From Hyperoodon ampullatus (lineage: Eukaryota > Chordata > Mammalia > Artiodactyla > Ziphiidae), in contig OX457064.1 of assembly GCA_949752795.1 (NCBI GenBank), forward strand, positions 40,234,368-40,298,367: 64,000 bases of DNA, given 5' to 3'. The notes beneath the pieces were generated by a model. It did not search any database, was not told the DNA's origin, and was given only the letters and a program-made list of their open reading frames with translations. Of the stretch, positions 1-11,880 are shown one piece after another; position 1 is the stretch's first letter; every line of letters starts with the position of its first letter. Position numbers and translations under genes: made by a program.

Positions 1-909
1 TTCAGGTTTATGTAGGAACAGTTACCAAGGTGATATAGTGGATGGTAAGCAAAATACAACACCATGAGAACTGGGCCTATCAGTCAATAAGCAAAGATCC
101 AAGTAGTATATATAAAGTTAGCACCAAAGAGCTACTGCTAGTTAGAAACTCCAACCACTGGGTTAAGTTACAGGTCTCCATAACCTTGGATCCTTGTGGG
201 AAACACAACAGGATATCAGGGCATACAGTTGTGTACTATCTAGCTACTTACATATGGATAAGGGATGAAAAATCACTGTCCCAAAGTACAAGACAAAGAC
301 CACATTTAAGACCAGCTAAAATATTAATCTGAAGTTGAAATACTGAGCTACACACTCAAGAGACCTATCTAGAACAGAAAAGGAAGACAATTCACCTGAA
401 CAAAAAAAGATCTATCTCAAAAAATGATCTATCTCACATCTCTGCTCGCAATTTGGCTGAACCACCAGTAAAACACATATTATTGATATTTTTCCTTCCC
501 TCATAAAAAAATTGACAGTTTCAAATTTTCCTATTGCTCCCCATGGCACAATATTTTAGTCCACTAGACTCAAAATTTAGAATTGTCTGTAACTCTTTTT
601 CTCCTTTACCAACATCCACAAATCTCGACAACCATAACCCAAGTCCACATATCTTTGTTTCGTTCTAATTACTTAAATAGTCTTTTGACTTATGTTTCTT
701 TTTCTGATCAACCCTCCTGAGAAGTGTCAAGATAATCTTTTTCAAATTAAATCTTACAAAGTCTCTATTCATCCCAAGGACGTCAGCTATAATGAAATGT
801 TGTCTCTCAGACAGCCATACTCCTAGACTCTCCCTTCTCAGATGGTCTGCATTGCTACGACCCTGGGTAATTTTCCAACTCTAGAAATTGAGAAAAGTTT
901 CCCTCTAAG
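1..909. other. intergenic DNA, nothing recognised
   Basis: AT-rich unique-looking sequence. The open frames here are short and match no family I know. No obvious repeat or RNA gene was recognised. Confidence 0.5.
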
Positions 910-1195
910 TATAATAGAGTGGAGTAGTTAAGATAATGGTCTCTAAAACAAGACTCGATTCGTTCTGAATCTGCATAACCACATTCCAGCGATACAACTT
1001 TTAGACATATGATTTAATCACTTTAAGCTTAAGTTTACTTATCCATAAAATAGGCATAATATTTCATAAAATTTTTACTTAATACAATTGTTGTTAGAAT
1101 TCAATGTTCCCTTCCATATAAAGTTTGTTGTTATTGTTTTGGCACAGAGGCTGACACATAATTAACAATTATCATCATCATCATAGTCAGCATTC
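910..1195 (+). repeat. ancient MIR-type SINE remnant
   Basis: The order of degenerate blocks follows the MIR consensus: a start like 'gtggttaagataatgg', a tRNA-like part, then 'tccataaaataggcataat' and a 3' end near 'ggcacagaggctgacacata'. It is heavily diverged, as expected for a repeat predating placental radiation. Confidence 0.6.
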
Positions 1196-1546
1196 CTTCA
1201 AAAGATAGCATTTTTCTTTCTTTATGTATTTCTTACCAGTGTACCCATGTAGCCTTTTAAAAGTATACAAAATATTTTTGTTCCTGCAAAGAATATTATG
1301 AGGTTTTAGATAAGAAAAAATAACTTACTGATATGATGCTTTCCTCATCTTTCAAGTTCTCTTGCTTTTTCTTCCATAGCACAAGCCTGTGGTTCTTTCC
1401 ACTCTAATCTTTTGGTGAAAAGCCTTCCTTGGAAATTTGTCAATCCAAAACCAAACCTCTTTTTGCTAAAGAAAATCCAGGTCCAGATTAATCCAGGTAT
1501 CTATGTTCTTGAACTCATTATTTTCCTAGTGAAGGGCGGTGTTATT

Positions 1547-1909
1547 TTAATGAACCAAAAGTAGCTGAGGAAATAAATGAATGCCTCGGATGAGTACACG
1601 GGGAAACTCCTGAACTAATTCAAAGGAAATGTAGTAATGATTCCCCGGAACCAAAAAGTCATCAGGAATCCCAGGGGCGGCTCCATCCGCTTCTGGCCAT
1701 TGAGGCTGGCTCATCAAACTGGATTTCTTTATTAAGTGCCAAGGGTCCAGGCGGACCCCTCTACTATGGCCTGTGCTTGGTGAGGTTCCGGGAGCAAGAA
1801 TCCCCAGCAGCCAGGGCCCTGGGGGTTGTCCCGTCTCTGCAAGCCTACAGGCAAGCCGGTCCTGCTGCTGGAGAAAGAAGTGGGGCGTGTAAAGCGGGCA
1901 CCACTCCAT
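1547..1909 (-). other. unrecognised 120-codon open frame at island edge
   Basis: An ATG-started minus-strand frame (first residues MEWCPLYTPHFF) runs out of the CpG-rich island into AT-rich flank and stops at 1547. It has a mixed, protein-like composition, and its C-terminal part (around PDDFLVPGNHYY) looks less random than the GC-driven frames beside it. I do not recognise a family. An AATAAA hexamer on the same strand (about 1728-1733) lies inside the frame, which argues against a normal gene. It may be a chance ORF, a fragment of a retrocopy, or an exon of an unannotated transcript. Confidence 0.15.
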
Positions 1910-2183
1910 CCTATCGTGCCTAGCTCGCTTCACGTGCGCCGCACTTGCGAGGACCAGTAATACTTCTCATGGGTGACGACGGTGGACCGGCTGCTGAAAC
2001 TGATGTTGCACAGACAGCAGTACCTGTGGTTGCCGGGGCTCTGGAATGTCCTAGTCCGTCTGAGTGAGAAAGGGACGTGGCGGGAAGCCAGCACAGCTTC
2101 CAGCGCCGGTGAAGGGCTGTGGGCTGGCGTGGTGGCGCGGAACCGGGCCAGACTGGGGCGGCTCCTTCAGCTCCGTGGAGTAC

Positions 2184-2219
2184 GTCCGGGGAGGGGAGGC
2201 TGTCCGGGGAGGGGAGGCG
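2184..2219. repeat. 18-bp G-rich tandem duplication
   Basis: Two adjacent copies of gtccggggaggggaggc plus one base (2184-2201, 2202-2219) differ only at the last position. The G runs could support quadruplex formation. Confidence 0.85.
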
Positions 2220-2237
2220 AGGGGCCGAGGCTATGAG

Positions 2238-2262
2238 GAGGTGGTGAGCGGAGGTGGTGAGC
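2238..2262. repeat. 12-bp tandem duplication gaggtggtgagc
   Basis: Two copies of gaggtggtgagc at 2238-2249 and 2251-2262 are separated by one G. They lie close to the 18-bp duplication in the same GC-rich island. Confidence 0.8.
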
Positions 2263-2690
2263 CAAGGCGGCGAGAGTTAGGCCGGTGACCAGGCGCCCGC
2301 CCGGAAGCTGCATGAGGCTCGCCCCCCAGCAGGCAGCGCGCCAGGCGGAAGTGCTCCAGACCGCCTCCCGGGACCACGCAGTCCGGGTGCGTAGGGACGC
2401 ACGACGGCAGCCCGGGCGCTGGCGAAGGTGTGCAGGAGCAGAGGCAGCAGCGCTTCTTGTGTGCCAGGTGGGGCTCGAGGCTGTGCAAGCTCACGTGGCG
2501 GGGTGTGCGCTTGTGGTTGTTGGCCAGGGGGTTCGGGGAAAGCGCGTCGCGGGGGGCGGGGGGGCCTGGCGCCCTGGCTTGCTCAGGTCGATGGGAGTCT
2601 TTGGGGGACTGCACTGGGTCAGCAAGCCAGTCCCCTTCCCCTTTCGCTCTCGCTCCTGGCTTGGCGACGCAGAGTTACCCTGGTGATTTT

Positions 2691-3740
2691 CTGCCACTCG
2701 TTAAGCCAAATACCCAATACATTGAATTTGCAACTATAGTTTTCTGTTTAATGATCAACTTACACATTGCTGAACTTGGCCACGGGCCCACAGAATGTAT
2801 AACCTTAAGGTTTCAGTGTCCAAAACGCTCCTAATATCTCTGACACCATTAGTAGGAGTGTTGGGAAGAGAATCAGATTGGTCACTGGCCAACCAAGAAA
2901 CTGAATAGCTTTAAATCAAATGTCTATTCTTGTCCAGTCAGAAATGGCCAGAGATGGAGCTTTCTCTAGACCCACTGCTCAGTCGACAGATACTATGAGC
3001 CAAAGCAACGTCTCTGAAAAGGAAGCATAGAAAAGACAGGTGAATTGGCTGACACATTAGCTGCAGTGTCCTTTGCCTAAACCTCCAGCAACACCAAATT
3101 TAATGTCTCAAGAGAATCATCACTGATTAGACAGTCATAAGGCACTAGCGTCTTCTATCTCTTCTGTTTTTTATGCTAAGTATAGCTCATTGTTCATTTT
3201 TCATTAATCTTCTGTGTTAATACTAGCAATATCTTTTTTGAGATTGATGGAGGACCTATTCATACCACATATTCGATGCAAGGGGGAGTTGAGTTTAGTG
3301 GAATGGGAATTGAGTTAAAAATATGCAGGAATTGAAGAAAAATTAAGGGAAATGGTTCTTTGTTCTGTACTCAGACTCTTCTACCACATGCCTCAACTTC
3401 CAGGGGGAATGAGGGGCTTTCCAAAACCAAATCTATATAGGTTTCCAGTATATTCTTTCCAAAACAAGGTCAGACGTTGATGGTAGGGAATCCAGTGTTT
3501 CCTTCTCTTCCTATTGGCTGTCATAGGCATTATTGACCAGCAACATTCCCAAGCTATAACACAAGGAAAGAACAGTCTTTTCAAATGCATCATTCTTTCC
3601 ACATTTGAATAGTCATTATATATTGGTATGCAGGGTCTTCTGCCCCGGAAGTTGTGTGCAGAAATGTTGTACAAATCGAATAAAAGGTCAGGCCATTCTA
3701 GTATTCCACCTGAAAAAGTCTAGAGTGGACTTGGCCAGGT
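2691..3740. other. intergenic DNA, nothing recognised
   Basis: Moderate-GC unique-looking sequence follows the island. No coding frame, RNA gene or clear transposon was recognised. Confidence 0.5.
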
Positions 3741-3856
3741 CCAACCACACACTGGAATCAGATGGGAGTTTTGATAACCTACTATTGTCCAAGATCCACC
3801 CCTGAACAATTTAATCAATCAGTATGTTTAGTTATAGGGTTTGGTTGGTATTATAT

Positions 3857-3903
<47 letters not shown>

Positions 3904-4002
3904 GTATTATATATGTTATATATGTTTGGTTATAGGGTTACCCGTTGGGATTTCTTTAAAGTTACCCTGGTGATTCTCACGTGTAGTCAGGTTTGAGAAG
4001 CA
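3741..4002 (+). repeat. MER5A-like hAT element split by a TA microsatellite
   Basis: The left part (from about 'cacactggaatcagatggga') and the right part ('ctggtgattctcacgtg' to 'gtttgagaagc') match the two halves of the MER5A nonautonomous hAT-Charlie consensus. A TA-rich expansion lies between them. Outer edges are approximate. Confidence 0.6.
3833..3945. repeat. (TA)n microsatellite with duplicated flanks
   Basis: About 40 bases of pure TA are bracketed by near-identical segments containing 'ttggtattatatatgtt' and 'tttggttatagggtt', so the array and part of its flank appear to have been duplicated. Likely polymorphic in length. Confidence 0.9.
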
Positions 4003-4098
4003 TAGGCAAGGTCTTAGGGGAATAAAAATTACTAAAAACGCATGGAAGCAGATTCTAGCCAGCTGGCTGTACTTCTCCAAACTTAAAAAACAACAATA

Positions 4099-4324
4099 GG
4101 GCTTCCCTGGTGGCGCAGTGGTTGAGAGTCCGCCTGCCGATGCAGGGGACACAGGTTCGTGCCCCGGTCCGGGAGGATCCCACATGCCGCGGAGCGGCTG
4201 GGCCCATGAGCCATGACCACTGGGCCTGCGCGTCTGGAGCCTGTGCTCCGCAATGGGAGAGGACGCTGTGGTGAGAGGCCCGCGTACCGCAAAAAAGAAA
4301 AAACAACAACAACAACAACAACAG
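4099..4324 (+). mobile_element. CHR-2-type tRNA-derived SINE
   Basis: A full-length cetacean-type SINE begins gggcttccctggtggcgcag and contains the tRNA-like A and B boxes ('tggcgcagtggttgagagtc', 'ggttcgtgcc'). It ends in a CAA/A-rich tail. The 8-bp direct repeat caacaata at 4091-4098 and 4325-4332 is the likely target-site duplication. Open frames on both strands here come only from the SINE sequence. Confidence 0.95.
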
Positions 4325-4332
4325 CAACAATA

Positions 4333-5004
4333 ACAAAAAACCACCACTGGAGGAAGTCAGGAAAACCCAAGCATTCAGGAAACTGTGGGCAACCTAGATG
4401 CTTCATAGAAAGGGCTGTCACTCAATCATAGCTCCCAAAACTGTGTTCTCCACCTCAGGCATGGGGCAGAGGCCACTAGATTCAAATTGCGGTATTCCAG
4501 ATTACGTACTCTAAATACAAAGAAAAAAGCATAGCATGTTATTCTTACTGGGCCGTTGTAGCCAAGATTTATTCATAAACTAATGATATTGATCCTAAGA
4601 TTTTTCTGGGACTACTATCAAGATATAAGAAGGGGAGGAACACTGAATGATGAATAATAATAATTGTCATCTGGTAAGTTATAGTGCAGTTTTTTCAAAG
4701 AGTGGCCTTAGACAAGTCTCTTAATCAAGCTGCCTCTCAATTTCCTTGTTTCTAATGTTACTAAGTTGATCTGTTTGTTTACTGAATCATCCATTCATTT
4801 ATGCAGGGAACTTACACTGGTTATCTGTAGTCAGGCCTTGTCCAGTTTTAGGATTACTAAATGGATCAAGCATGCTTTCTGCCTTTAAAATCTTGACTTC
4901 CAAGTAAGTGGTTACAGTGCAATGTGAGTAGGAAGCCTGGGTAGATAAATAGAGGGATTGAAGAGGTCAGGAAAGATTACTCACAGGAGTGCCCTTTTTG
5001 TAGA
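4333..5004. other. intergenic DNA with a weak MIR trace
   Basis: The segment near 4705-4760 ('cttagacaagtctcttaa' followed by a cctc/tttcc block) resembles the central MIR consensus. The rest is unassigned. Confidence 0.4.
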
Positions 5005-5015
5005 TAGAATTAGTA

Positions 5016-5139
5016 GGGAACTCCCTGGCTGTCCAGTGGTTAGGACTCCATGCTTTCACTGCCAAGGGCTAGGGTTCTATCCCTGGGAACTAAGATCCAG
5101 CAAACCGCATGGTGCGGCCAAAAAAGAAAAAAAAGTAGT
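5016..5139 (+). mobile_element. short older tRNA-derived SINE (CHR/BovA-type)
   Basis: Begins gggaactccctggctgtcc and ends in an A-rich tail after 'gcatggtgcggcc', a pattern of an older cetartiodactyl SINE subfamily that differs from the gggcttccc copies. An exact 11-bp target-site duplication, tagaattagta, lies at 5005-5015 and 5140-5150. Confidence 0.9.
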
Positions 5140-5150
5140 TAGAATTAGTA

Positions 5151-8100
5151 AACATTTAGTAGAATGCCATCATTAAATGAATGAATATGTCCTAAATATA
5201 TGATATTGGGGTTAGGAGTGGGTGATTGAGAGAGAAAGCACATGGCCTTTAAAATAACTGTCACCAGTTCGGTGTGGGTGAATTTCAGGTTTCAGATAGA
5301 GAAGTGAGGAGACAAAATCTTAACATGAGGGACTGATGTTGAGTACCAGTGTGTATTTTTATGTAGTGATGGTGGGATAATCACATTAGGAAAATCAGTG
5401 TGAGAACTGTGGAAAGGATAAATTGAAGAATGGTGTGATTGAGGTTAGGAACACAGGGACTGAAGCAGTAGTTCAGAGGAGAAGTTATGATGGCCTGAAG
5501 TAAGAGCTTTTCTGGTAATACAATTTTCATTTCTGTATTAGAGAGAATGAAAAAATGAATTCATAACCTCCAAAAAATAGCACCTACAAAGTATATTTAA
5601 TGGCATTTTCACAGTACAAATAATGTATGTGTATATATTTAGAACTTGGAGGCCAAGTTTTCATTATCTTCTAATTACCAGTTAACAAGATTATATTACT
5701 GTGAGAATGAATACATCTAGAGGGATGTTGAGTAGTAGTACTGGGTTTGAAGATAGCCCCAGATTTCTAAACAGCTCTATACATCTTTACTTATCTCATC
5801 TCTCATATAGCCCTGGGGATTTTCAGAAAAATAGCATGTAATGTCAACTCTGTAGTTAAACTATATGAAACAAACCCTTGGGAACTATCGAGTTATCAGT
5901 CTTCACTACTGAAAACATAACACGGTTTAAGTAGAGCTACTCTAAATGGTTCAGCTTACATTTAGGTAATATTTTGAGTGAGATGAAGACAGAGAGATTT
6001 TCACCCAAACAACTAGTTTAAATTGCCTACATTTGCATCACAGATTGTTTTTGGTGAAGTGAACCAAGTGTATAAAAAAGCTTCCTTTCCAAAAAGGAAA
6101 AGGCCTTTATATTTCTGAGGTCTGGACAAATGCAAACTGAGTACTCTTTCTTCCTAAAAGTGAAACAATCAGAACATTATTTGTGGCCCTTTAAAATTCT
6201 TCATAAAGTTTTTAACGAAGTCAACCAAATAGAGCTTTATGATCCAGCAAATGTTCTTTTCATTCATTTCATTTATAATGCATAATGGAGATTATGTATG
6301 AGAGAAGAAATGCCTTGAGGTAAATAATATGTACAACTTTTTATTGTTTATGCTTATAAGCAAATTATCTTTTTGAATCTTTAGTGTAGATTCAAGTACC
6401 AAAGCCAATTCAGTTACCCGTGGAAGCATTTATGTTTCATCTTGGAAACTTGCTTACCCTTTGGCCTCCCAGTTTGGAGCAGTCCTCCTCTTCTGCTTTT
6501 CTAATTGTGTAGTGAAAAGAGAGACATGTTGGGCCCCAAAAGGACATTTATTTCAAAATGCTCAAATAACTTCTCTGCTTCTGTCAGAAGAGGAGGAGAA
6601 AGAGGAAGAGGAAGAAAGGGAGGGTAGGAAATGAGAATAAGCCAATTGACTGTTAGTTTTGGAAAGAAAAACCTATACCACATGCCCATGAGAGACTTTA
6701 ATGTCTTTAACTAAAGCAGTGTTCCAAGGCAAAATTTAGAATAGTGTGCCTCCCATTCAGCAGGCTCTAAACCAAATGACTATACAAAAACGTCTCGTGA
6801 TAACACTTTAATGATTTAGTAATACGTTTCATTTCAATTATTTTCAAGTACCACAAGAGAAAAATAAAGACTAACGGGCCTTTAAATGTAAAGCTCAAAT
6901 CTGTATTAGGATAAAAGGTAGGATTTTTTTGTACCCTAAAATACCATGAGAAGGCCAGTGATACAGAAAGTCATGGAAGTATTCTCTGCATAACACACCA
7001 TCACAGTTAAAAAGACATGGACAAAGTATGGACACTATATTGTCCTGGAGAAAATATTGGTCCTGATTAAAGTTAATTGAATTTTCCCATAGTAATTAGC
7101 TTAGGAAGCTGTGTTTTTGTGTGACCCGTGGATCTATATATAGTGATCCATGAACTATGTGACTACATACTTATGGCTAGCTGGAAACCACCTACATCAT
7201 TTATTATGAGGCCATATAAAAATGAAAAAATGATGAGTTCAAAATAAAATGTTTTATGTTAGACACAACTGTATATTGGCTTAAGAAAGTATCTGAGTTA
7301 TTTACAGTCAGAGTCCTTGTTTTAGAATCTTTTCTTCCATTGCATTTTGAACTGCAACTGGTAGATGGCGCTGACAGGGTGTGATTCACTGTCAGGGATG
7401 AAAACACTCTTCCAGTCTTTTCTTAGAATTTCAAAAGCAAGTTCCATATTTGCAGAATCTGTTGAGGGAATGTTCATCAGTGTTACATACACTGAGAATT
7501 GCTTTTCCAAGTAATTCTTAGAATTGTCATTGTATTTTGTGAAGTGCTTTTGGTTGGCTGTTGTTCCAGATAATTAAGATGTCTAAATCTAGTGTTCCTG
7601 ACAGACTTCTACTTCTCCAACACTTAAGCATATTTTCCAGTTTTTCTTAAGTTGGTTTTTGTTTTTGTGATGTTTTTCCCCACATCTGGGTGCCAGTGAT
7701 GGATCATATAGGTATAGGAAGTAGAGGCTTTTTGGGATATAAGACCTTTCTTGTCGGTTGCTATAACTATATCCTGTTCCAATTCAACTCTTTAATTCCA
7801 TAACATCTAAACCTTTAAAATCATGCAGGGCTGGTACAACATTTGTCTTTATCACCTTTCAGCTACATAACAGATTAAGACTATCTTGTTCACTTGCTTG
7901 CGAGTTTAATGGATAATTTTAAAATATAAGAAAGGGGATTGTGAAGTTTGTAGGAAAAGCAAATAATTCACAGGGGAAAAGAAAGAAGAGGAACAAAACA
8001 AGGAAATATATCTTTCAGGTTTAATTTCCTTAGAGGTAGAGTGGTGGAGTTAGCCATTTTCGTGGTTCAGTCAACACAAGTTCAAAACATCTGACCACTG

Positions 8101-8450
8101 GAAAAATAGGGATTTTCCACATCTGCATATTATGGGTCATTTCATAACAACAACAACAATAACAGAACACTTTTAGAAGTTTTTTTCTTAGATTTACTCT
8201 GTTACTAGAAATTAAAATGTAATTATGTGGAGGAGTTATCTGCTATTGGTTTAGAGTCTACATTTAAAATATAAATTTTAAAATAAATACATATACAATA
8301 ATTGGCAAATGTCTTTGTTCAAAGGATTACAAAGTTAACAGGGCTCACCTGTCACCTAAGGATGTCCATTTTCTAATAGTTATAGCTAAAGAATTCCATA
8401 AAGACCATCTTAAATGTATAGTTTTTAGATTGGCATTCCATATTAAAAGC
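5151..8450. other. intergenic DNA, nothing recognised
   Basis: AT-rich, unique-looking sequence with no recognised gene. A purine-rich (GAGGA)n-like patch lies near 6590-6630. All frames are short. Confidence 0.5.
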
Positions 8451-8467
8451 AGATAAGGGATATTCTT

Positions 8468-8706
8468 TTTTTTTTTTTAGTTTTGTCTTGAAAGATTTTA
8501 TGTTTTGTTTTTTGGGGGTTTTTTGAAATTTATTTTATTTTATTAAAATTGAAGTACAGTTGATTTACAATGTTGTGTTAGTTTCAGGTGTACACCACAG
8601 TGATTCAGTTCATATATATATTCTTTTCCCTTATAGGTTATTACAAAATATTGAGTATAGTTCCCTGTGCTCTACAGTAGGTCCTTGTTGGTTACCTATT
8701 TTACAT
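8468..8706 (-). mobile_element. 5'-truncated L1 3' end
   Basis: Read on the minus strand this is the typical cetartiodactyl L1 3' terminus: the 'tacagtaggtcc'/'cctgtgctctaca' block, 'gttgtgttagtttcaggtgt' and an A-rich end. Target-site duplications of about 17 bp (agataagggatattctt at 8451-8467 and the same with one change at 8707-8723) define the insertion. Confidence 0.9.
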
Positions 8707-8723
8707 AGATAAGGAATATTCTT

Positions 8724-11650
8724 AAAGATAATGTCTTCTCTTTTCTCTATGAAGATCATGGTATTTAGTATAGGCCATGTATAAATTGGGCACTCAAGAA
8801 GCCTTCTAAATTTGAGGCATTAAAATCTATACATTTTAATACAACATTTTAACATTCTTAAATTTTTAAAGTATAGAGTTTGACTTTTTAATTTTAAAGT
8901 TCAATTCTGGGTGATCTCTAAGTATTTATTTCTTGCCAAAAATATGAAAATAGAAAAAGCGGTAATGTAAAAAAAGTACTTTTATCATCTAAATTAAATA
9001 TGTTATTACAATATTTTCTTTTCCTTTATAGATTACTTTTATTTCCAACTATAACCCAAATGCTCAAAATTCATTATACCATGTATAGGTGTGACTCAGT
9101 TAATTATGCCTTCTTGAGCATCTGCTATATTGAAAGAAATGTTATACAGTGTGAAATAATGGTTCATATTCACTGCTGAGAATCATAGGGAAATGAAAAT
9201 TCTCCTAGGGTGTCAAGAATTTGGGAACCCAAATGTATATCCTCCTGATATCAGGACACAAGTGTGGAAAGAATGAGACAGTAGTCATACAACCTGTGCT
9301 TCTTTGTTTGCATAGAACCATGATCTTTTTGACTGGATTTTAAACCAAGTTAATGGCTTTTAGTCACCCATTGGGTTTTTACTTTTTTCTTTTTTTCTGT
9401 TATAATTGTGTTTATTTGGGAAAAATATGCACATGTGTGTATTAATTGAACATATATATATACTTATATATGTATTTAGGATACATATTTAGAGTTCTAG
9501 AATATCAGAGGTCTAAATTATCCCAAGACTATTTGAAGATTTGTCATCATGGTAATGGCAATCATAAATCATGAACATTGAGAATGTCCTAACTACATCA
9601 GTCCCCAAACCACAACCCTTAATGAGCTTTTCTCACCCAATTATAAGCACTTTGAAAACTCCCCAAGATTGGATCTGTTTAACATAATTTGTCTTTTTAA
9701 AAACAAACACTTTTAAAACAATAGGTAACTTATGGAAAAGATAACTGGAAATATGTCACTGAATAAATGAAATTAGATGGGAAAATGCAATCATTTAGAA
9801 ACTCCAATTATCATTTTCAAGAAAAGAGCCTATTATTACTATATGAACATAGTTACAATTAGATTATAGCCAGATTGTTACTTTGCAGATCACAGGCTGG
9901 TATTGTATTGTTAAATACCTCCAACTTAGATGATAATCTTGTAGATAGAGGTTATTAAAATAAAAGCCTTTTATTTTCACCTAAATTGGTTGAAAATAAA
10001 AGAAAATCTTTTTTTGTGGTTCAATGTATGAAGCACAGTATTACAAATATAAAAATTTTAAGATGTTATGAGAAACGCCAAAATGTCTTTAAAACAAACC
10101 CTTTCATACTAAGGTATTGTATATTCAGATATTCAGATATTGAAAATTTAAAATCAAAACTGTTGATTAGAATTGGACAAGAAGTCAGAAATTCTGCTTA
10201 GTGCTTCTAACTGCCTACCTGTATTTCTTCAACTATATCAGTATTATTTTGCCTCAATCCATTAATTTCGCCTTAAAATCAACTGAACCTTTATGAGTGT
10301 CTTAATTTAAAATATACATTGATAAAATTAACTATTAAATTAATATTAAATAACATTAAATAACTATTTTAGTATTCTATTTCTGTGATAATATAGAGAT
10401 TTAAAAATATCATGTAGTAGTTATTATAGATGTGAAATTTTAATTTCTATGATTAGCAATAAAATGTCTCTTAACATTTCTCTGTACCTGAGTCTGGATT
10501 CAGAAATAGATTTTTTGGTGTAGTGTCTTTTTCACATACAGGCTTGCTTTCTTCAGATTGGGAAGAAGTGTTATTAATTTAAAATAAGTCTTATGAAAAT
10601 TACATAGGAAGAAAATATCTTTTCAGATCATGTCACTTTATTATTTTTATGGCAGAAATACATAGTACTTTACCAGTTTATGTTCCACTTTAATGTGGTA
10701 GGTATGTATGTATACATATATATATCCGAATTATTAACACAAATGAAAGGTTCTCTGTCTCTCTAGGTAGATAGATATATCTACAAAGAAGATATGACAT
10801 ATATTAGGTATTAGATAAATATTAGGTATAAGATATAAGTATAGATATCTATATTTCGATATACATTTCTCTCTATATATAGAGAAATACATATATCTAA
10901 GTATATATATCTATAGAGAGATCTCTGTATATATATATCTATCTATATAGATAGGTAGAAGGAGGGAGAGTCAGACAGTCTTTCATTTGTTTTAAAAATT
11001 AGGACATATGTTTTCTATGTTTTGAAAGTAAGAAAACCTTACACTAGCACCTCTAACTGGAGAAATCATATTAAATCTCTAGTGGTGATTAAATAATTAA
11101 AATTTATTCTTAAACATCTTCTGGAAGAGGACAAGAAGAATAATTTCAACATACACATTTTAATCCCAGATAATTTCCAGTTTAAAAAATGTATGGTCTT
11201 TATATTCTCATTTGCTTGCAATTTGAATAAATCCTTATAGTGCTTAGGATATTTGTTGAGCAAAGGAATAAAAATCAGTGTTGTTAATGGTGGTTGCGTT
11301 TCCAACCTGACCCACAATGTTTAGCCTACATATTGTGCATAAAGGGTAATTCTGTACTAGTATTGCAAAAAGTATTAAACATAAGAAAAATTCAGTCAGA
11401 ATCCTATCCTGAGATGCCACAATCACACCCCAGCTCTGACACTGGAATAGGAAGACCCTAGCAGGTTTGAGTATTTGGCATTTCATGAACTGTAAGCTAC
11501 CATTTGTGGTGCCATGTCTGGCACAAGTGGTCTGATAGGACCAGGGAAGAAGTGGAAATGCGGGTTGGAAGGAAAGCTCTGTTAGGGGGCTCTGTAAAAA
11601 GGGCTCCATTTTTATCTCCTTGTGATTTTTTTTTTTTTGTCTTCCCCATT
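8724..11650. other. intergenic AT-rich DNA
   Basis: No gene recognised. It is AT-rich throughout and contains the palindromic TA/GATA tract at 10.7-10.97 kb, listed separately. Confidence 0.5.
10700..10965. repeat. TA/GATA low-complexity tract with inverted symmetry
   Basis: Runs of tata, gata and tatc motifs, with local perfect palindromes such as the hairpin around 'tctctatatatagaga' near 10870. Arms 'ctaggtagatag' and 'ctatctatatagatagg' face each other about 180 bases apart. This could form cruciforms and is probably length-variable. Confidence 0.85.
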
Positions 11651-11663
11651 AAGAATGTACAGA

Positions 11664-11867
11664 GGGCTTCCCTGGTGGCGCAGTGGTTGAGAGTCTACCT
11701 GCTGATGCAGGGGACACAGGTTCGTGCCCCGGTCCGGGAAGATCCCACATGCCGTGGAGCGGCTGGGCCCATGAGCCATGGCCACTGGGCCTGTGCGTCC
11801 GGAGCCTGTGCTCCTCAACGGGAGAGGCCACAACAGTGAGAGGCCCACATACCACAAAAAAAAAAAA
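11664..11867 (+). mobile_element. CHR-2-type tRNA-derived SINE
   Basis: Full-length copy starting gggcttccctggtggcgcag with a pure A tail. The 13-bp target-site duplication aagaatgtacaga is exact (11651-11663, 11868-11880), so the insertion is young. Confidence 0.96.
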
Positions 11868-11880
11868 AAGAATGTACAGA

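Larger units (their letters stand above)
1660..2690. promoter_or_regulatory. orphan GC/CpG-rich island
   Basis: About 1 kb of very GC-rich DNA with frequent CpG (for example seven CpGs in the 60 bases from 2281) stands in an otherwise AT-rich intergenic region 43 kb upstream of MEOX2. Both strands are open over long stretches, which is expected from GC richness alone. I recognise no protein in any frame. It could be an orphan CpG island serving as promoter of a noncoding RNA, or an old retrocopy or gene fragment that I cannot name. It contains short G-rich tandem duplications at 2184-2219 and 2238-2262. The CpG density suggests it is unmethylated in the germ line or of recent origin. Confidence 0.6.

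Noticed and set aside
2285..2834. Overlapping + strand frames of 100-134 codons in the GC-rich island
   Set aside because: Several frames on both strands are open at once, which is expected in very GC-rich DNA; no recognisable protein.
4099..4324. tRNA gene suggested by A and B box-like motifs
   Set aside because: The motifs belong to the tRNA-derived head of a SINE; there is no intact cloverleaf or tRNA 3' end.
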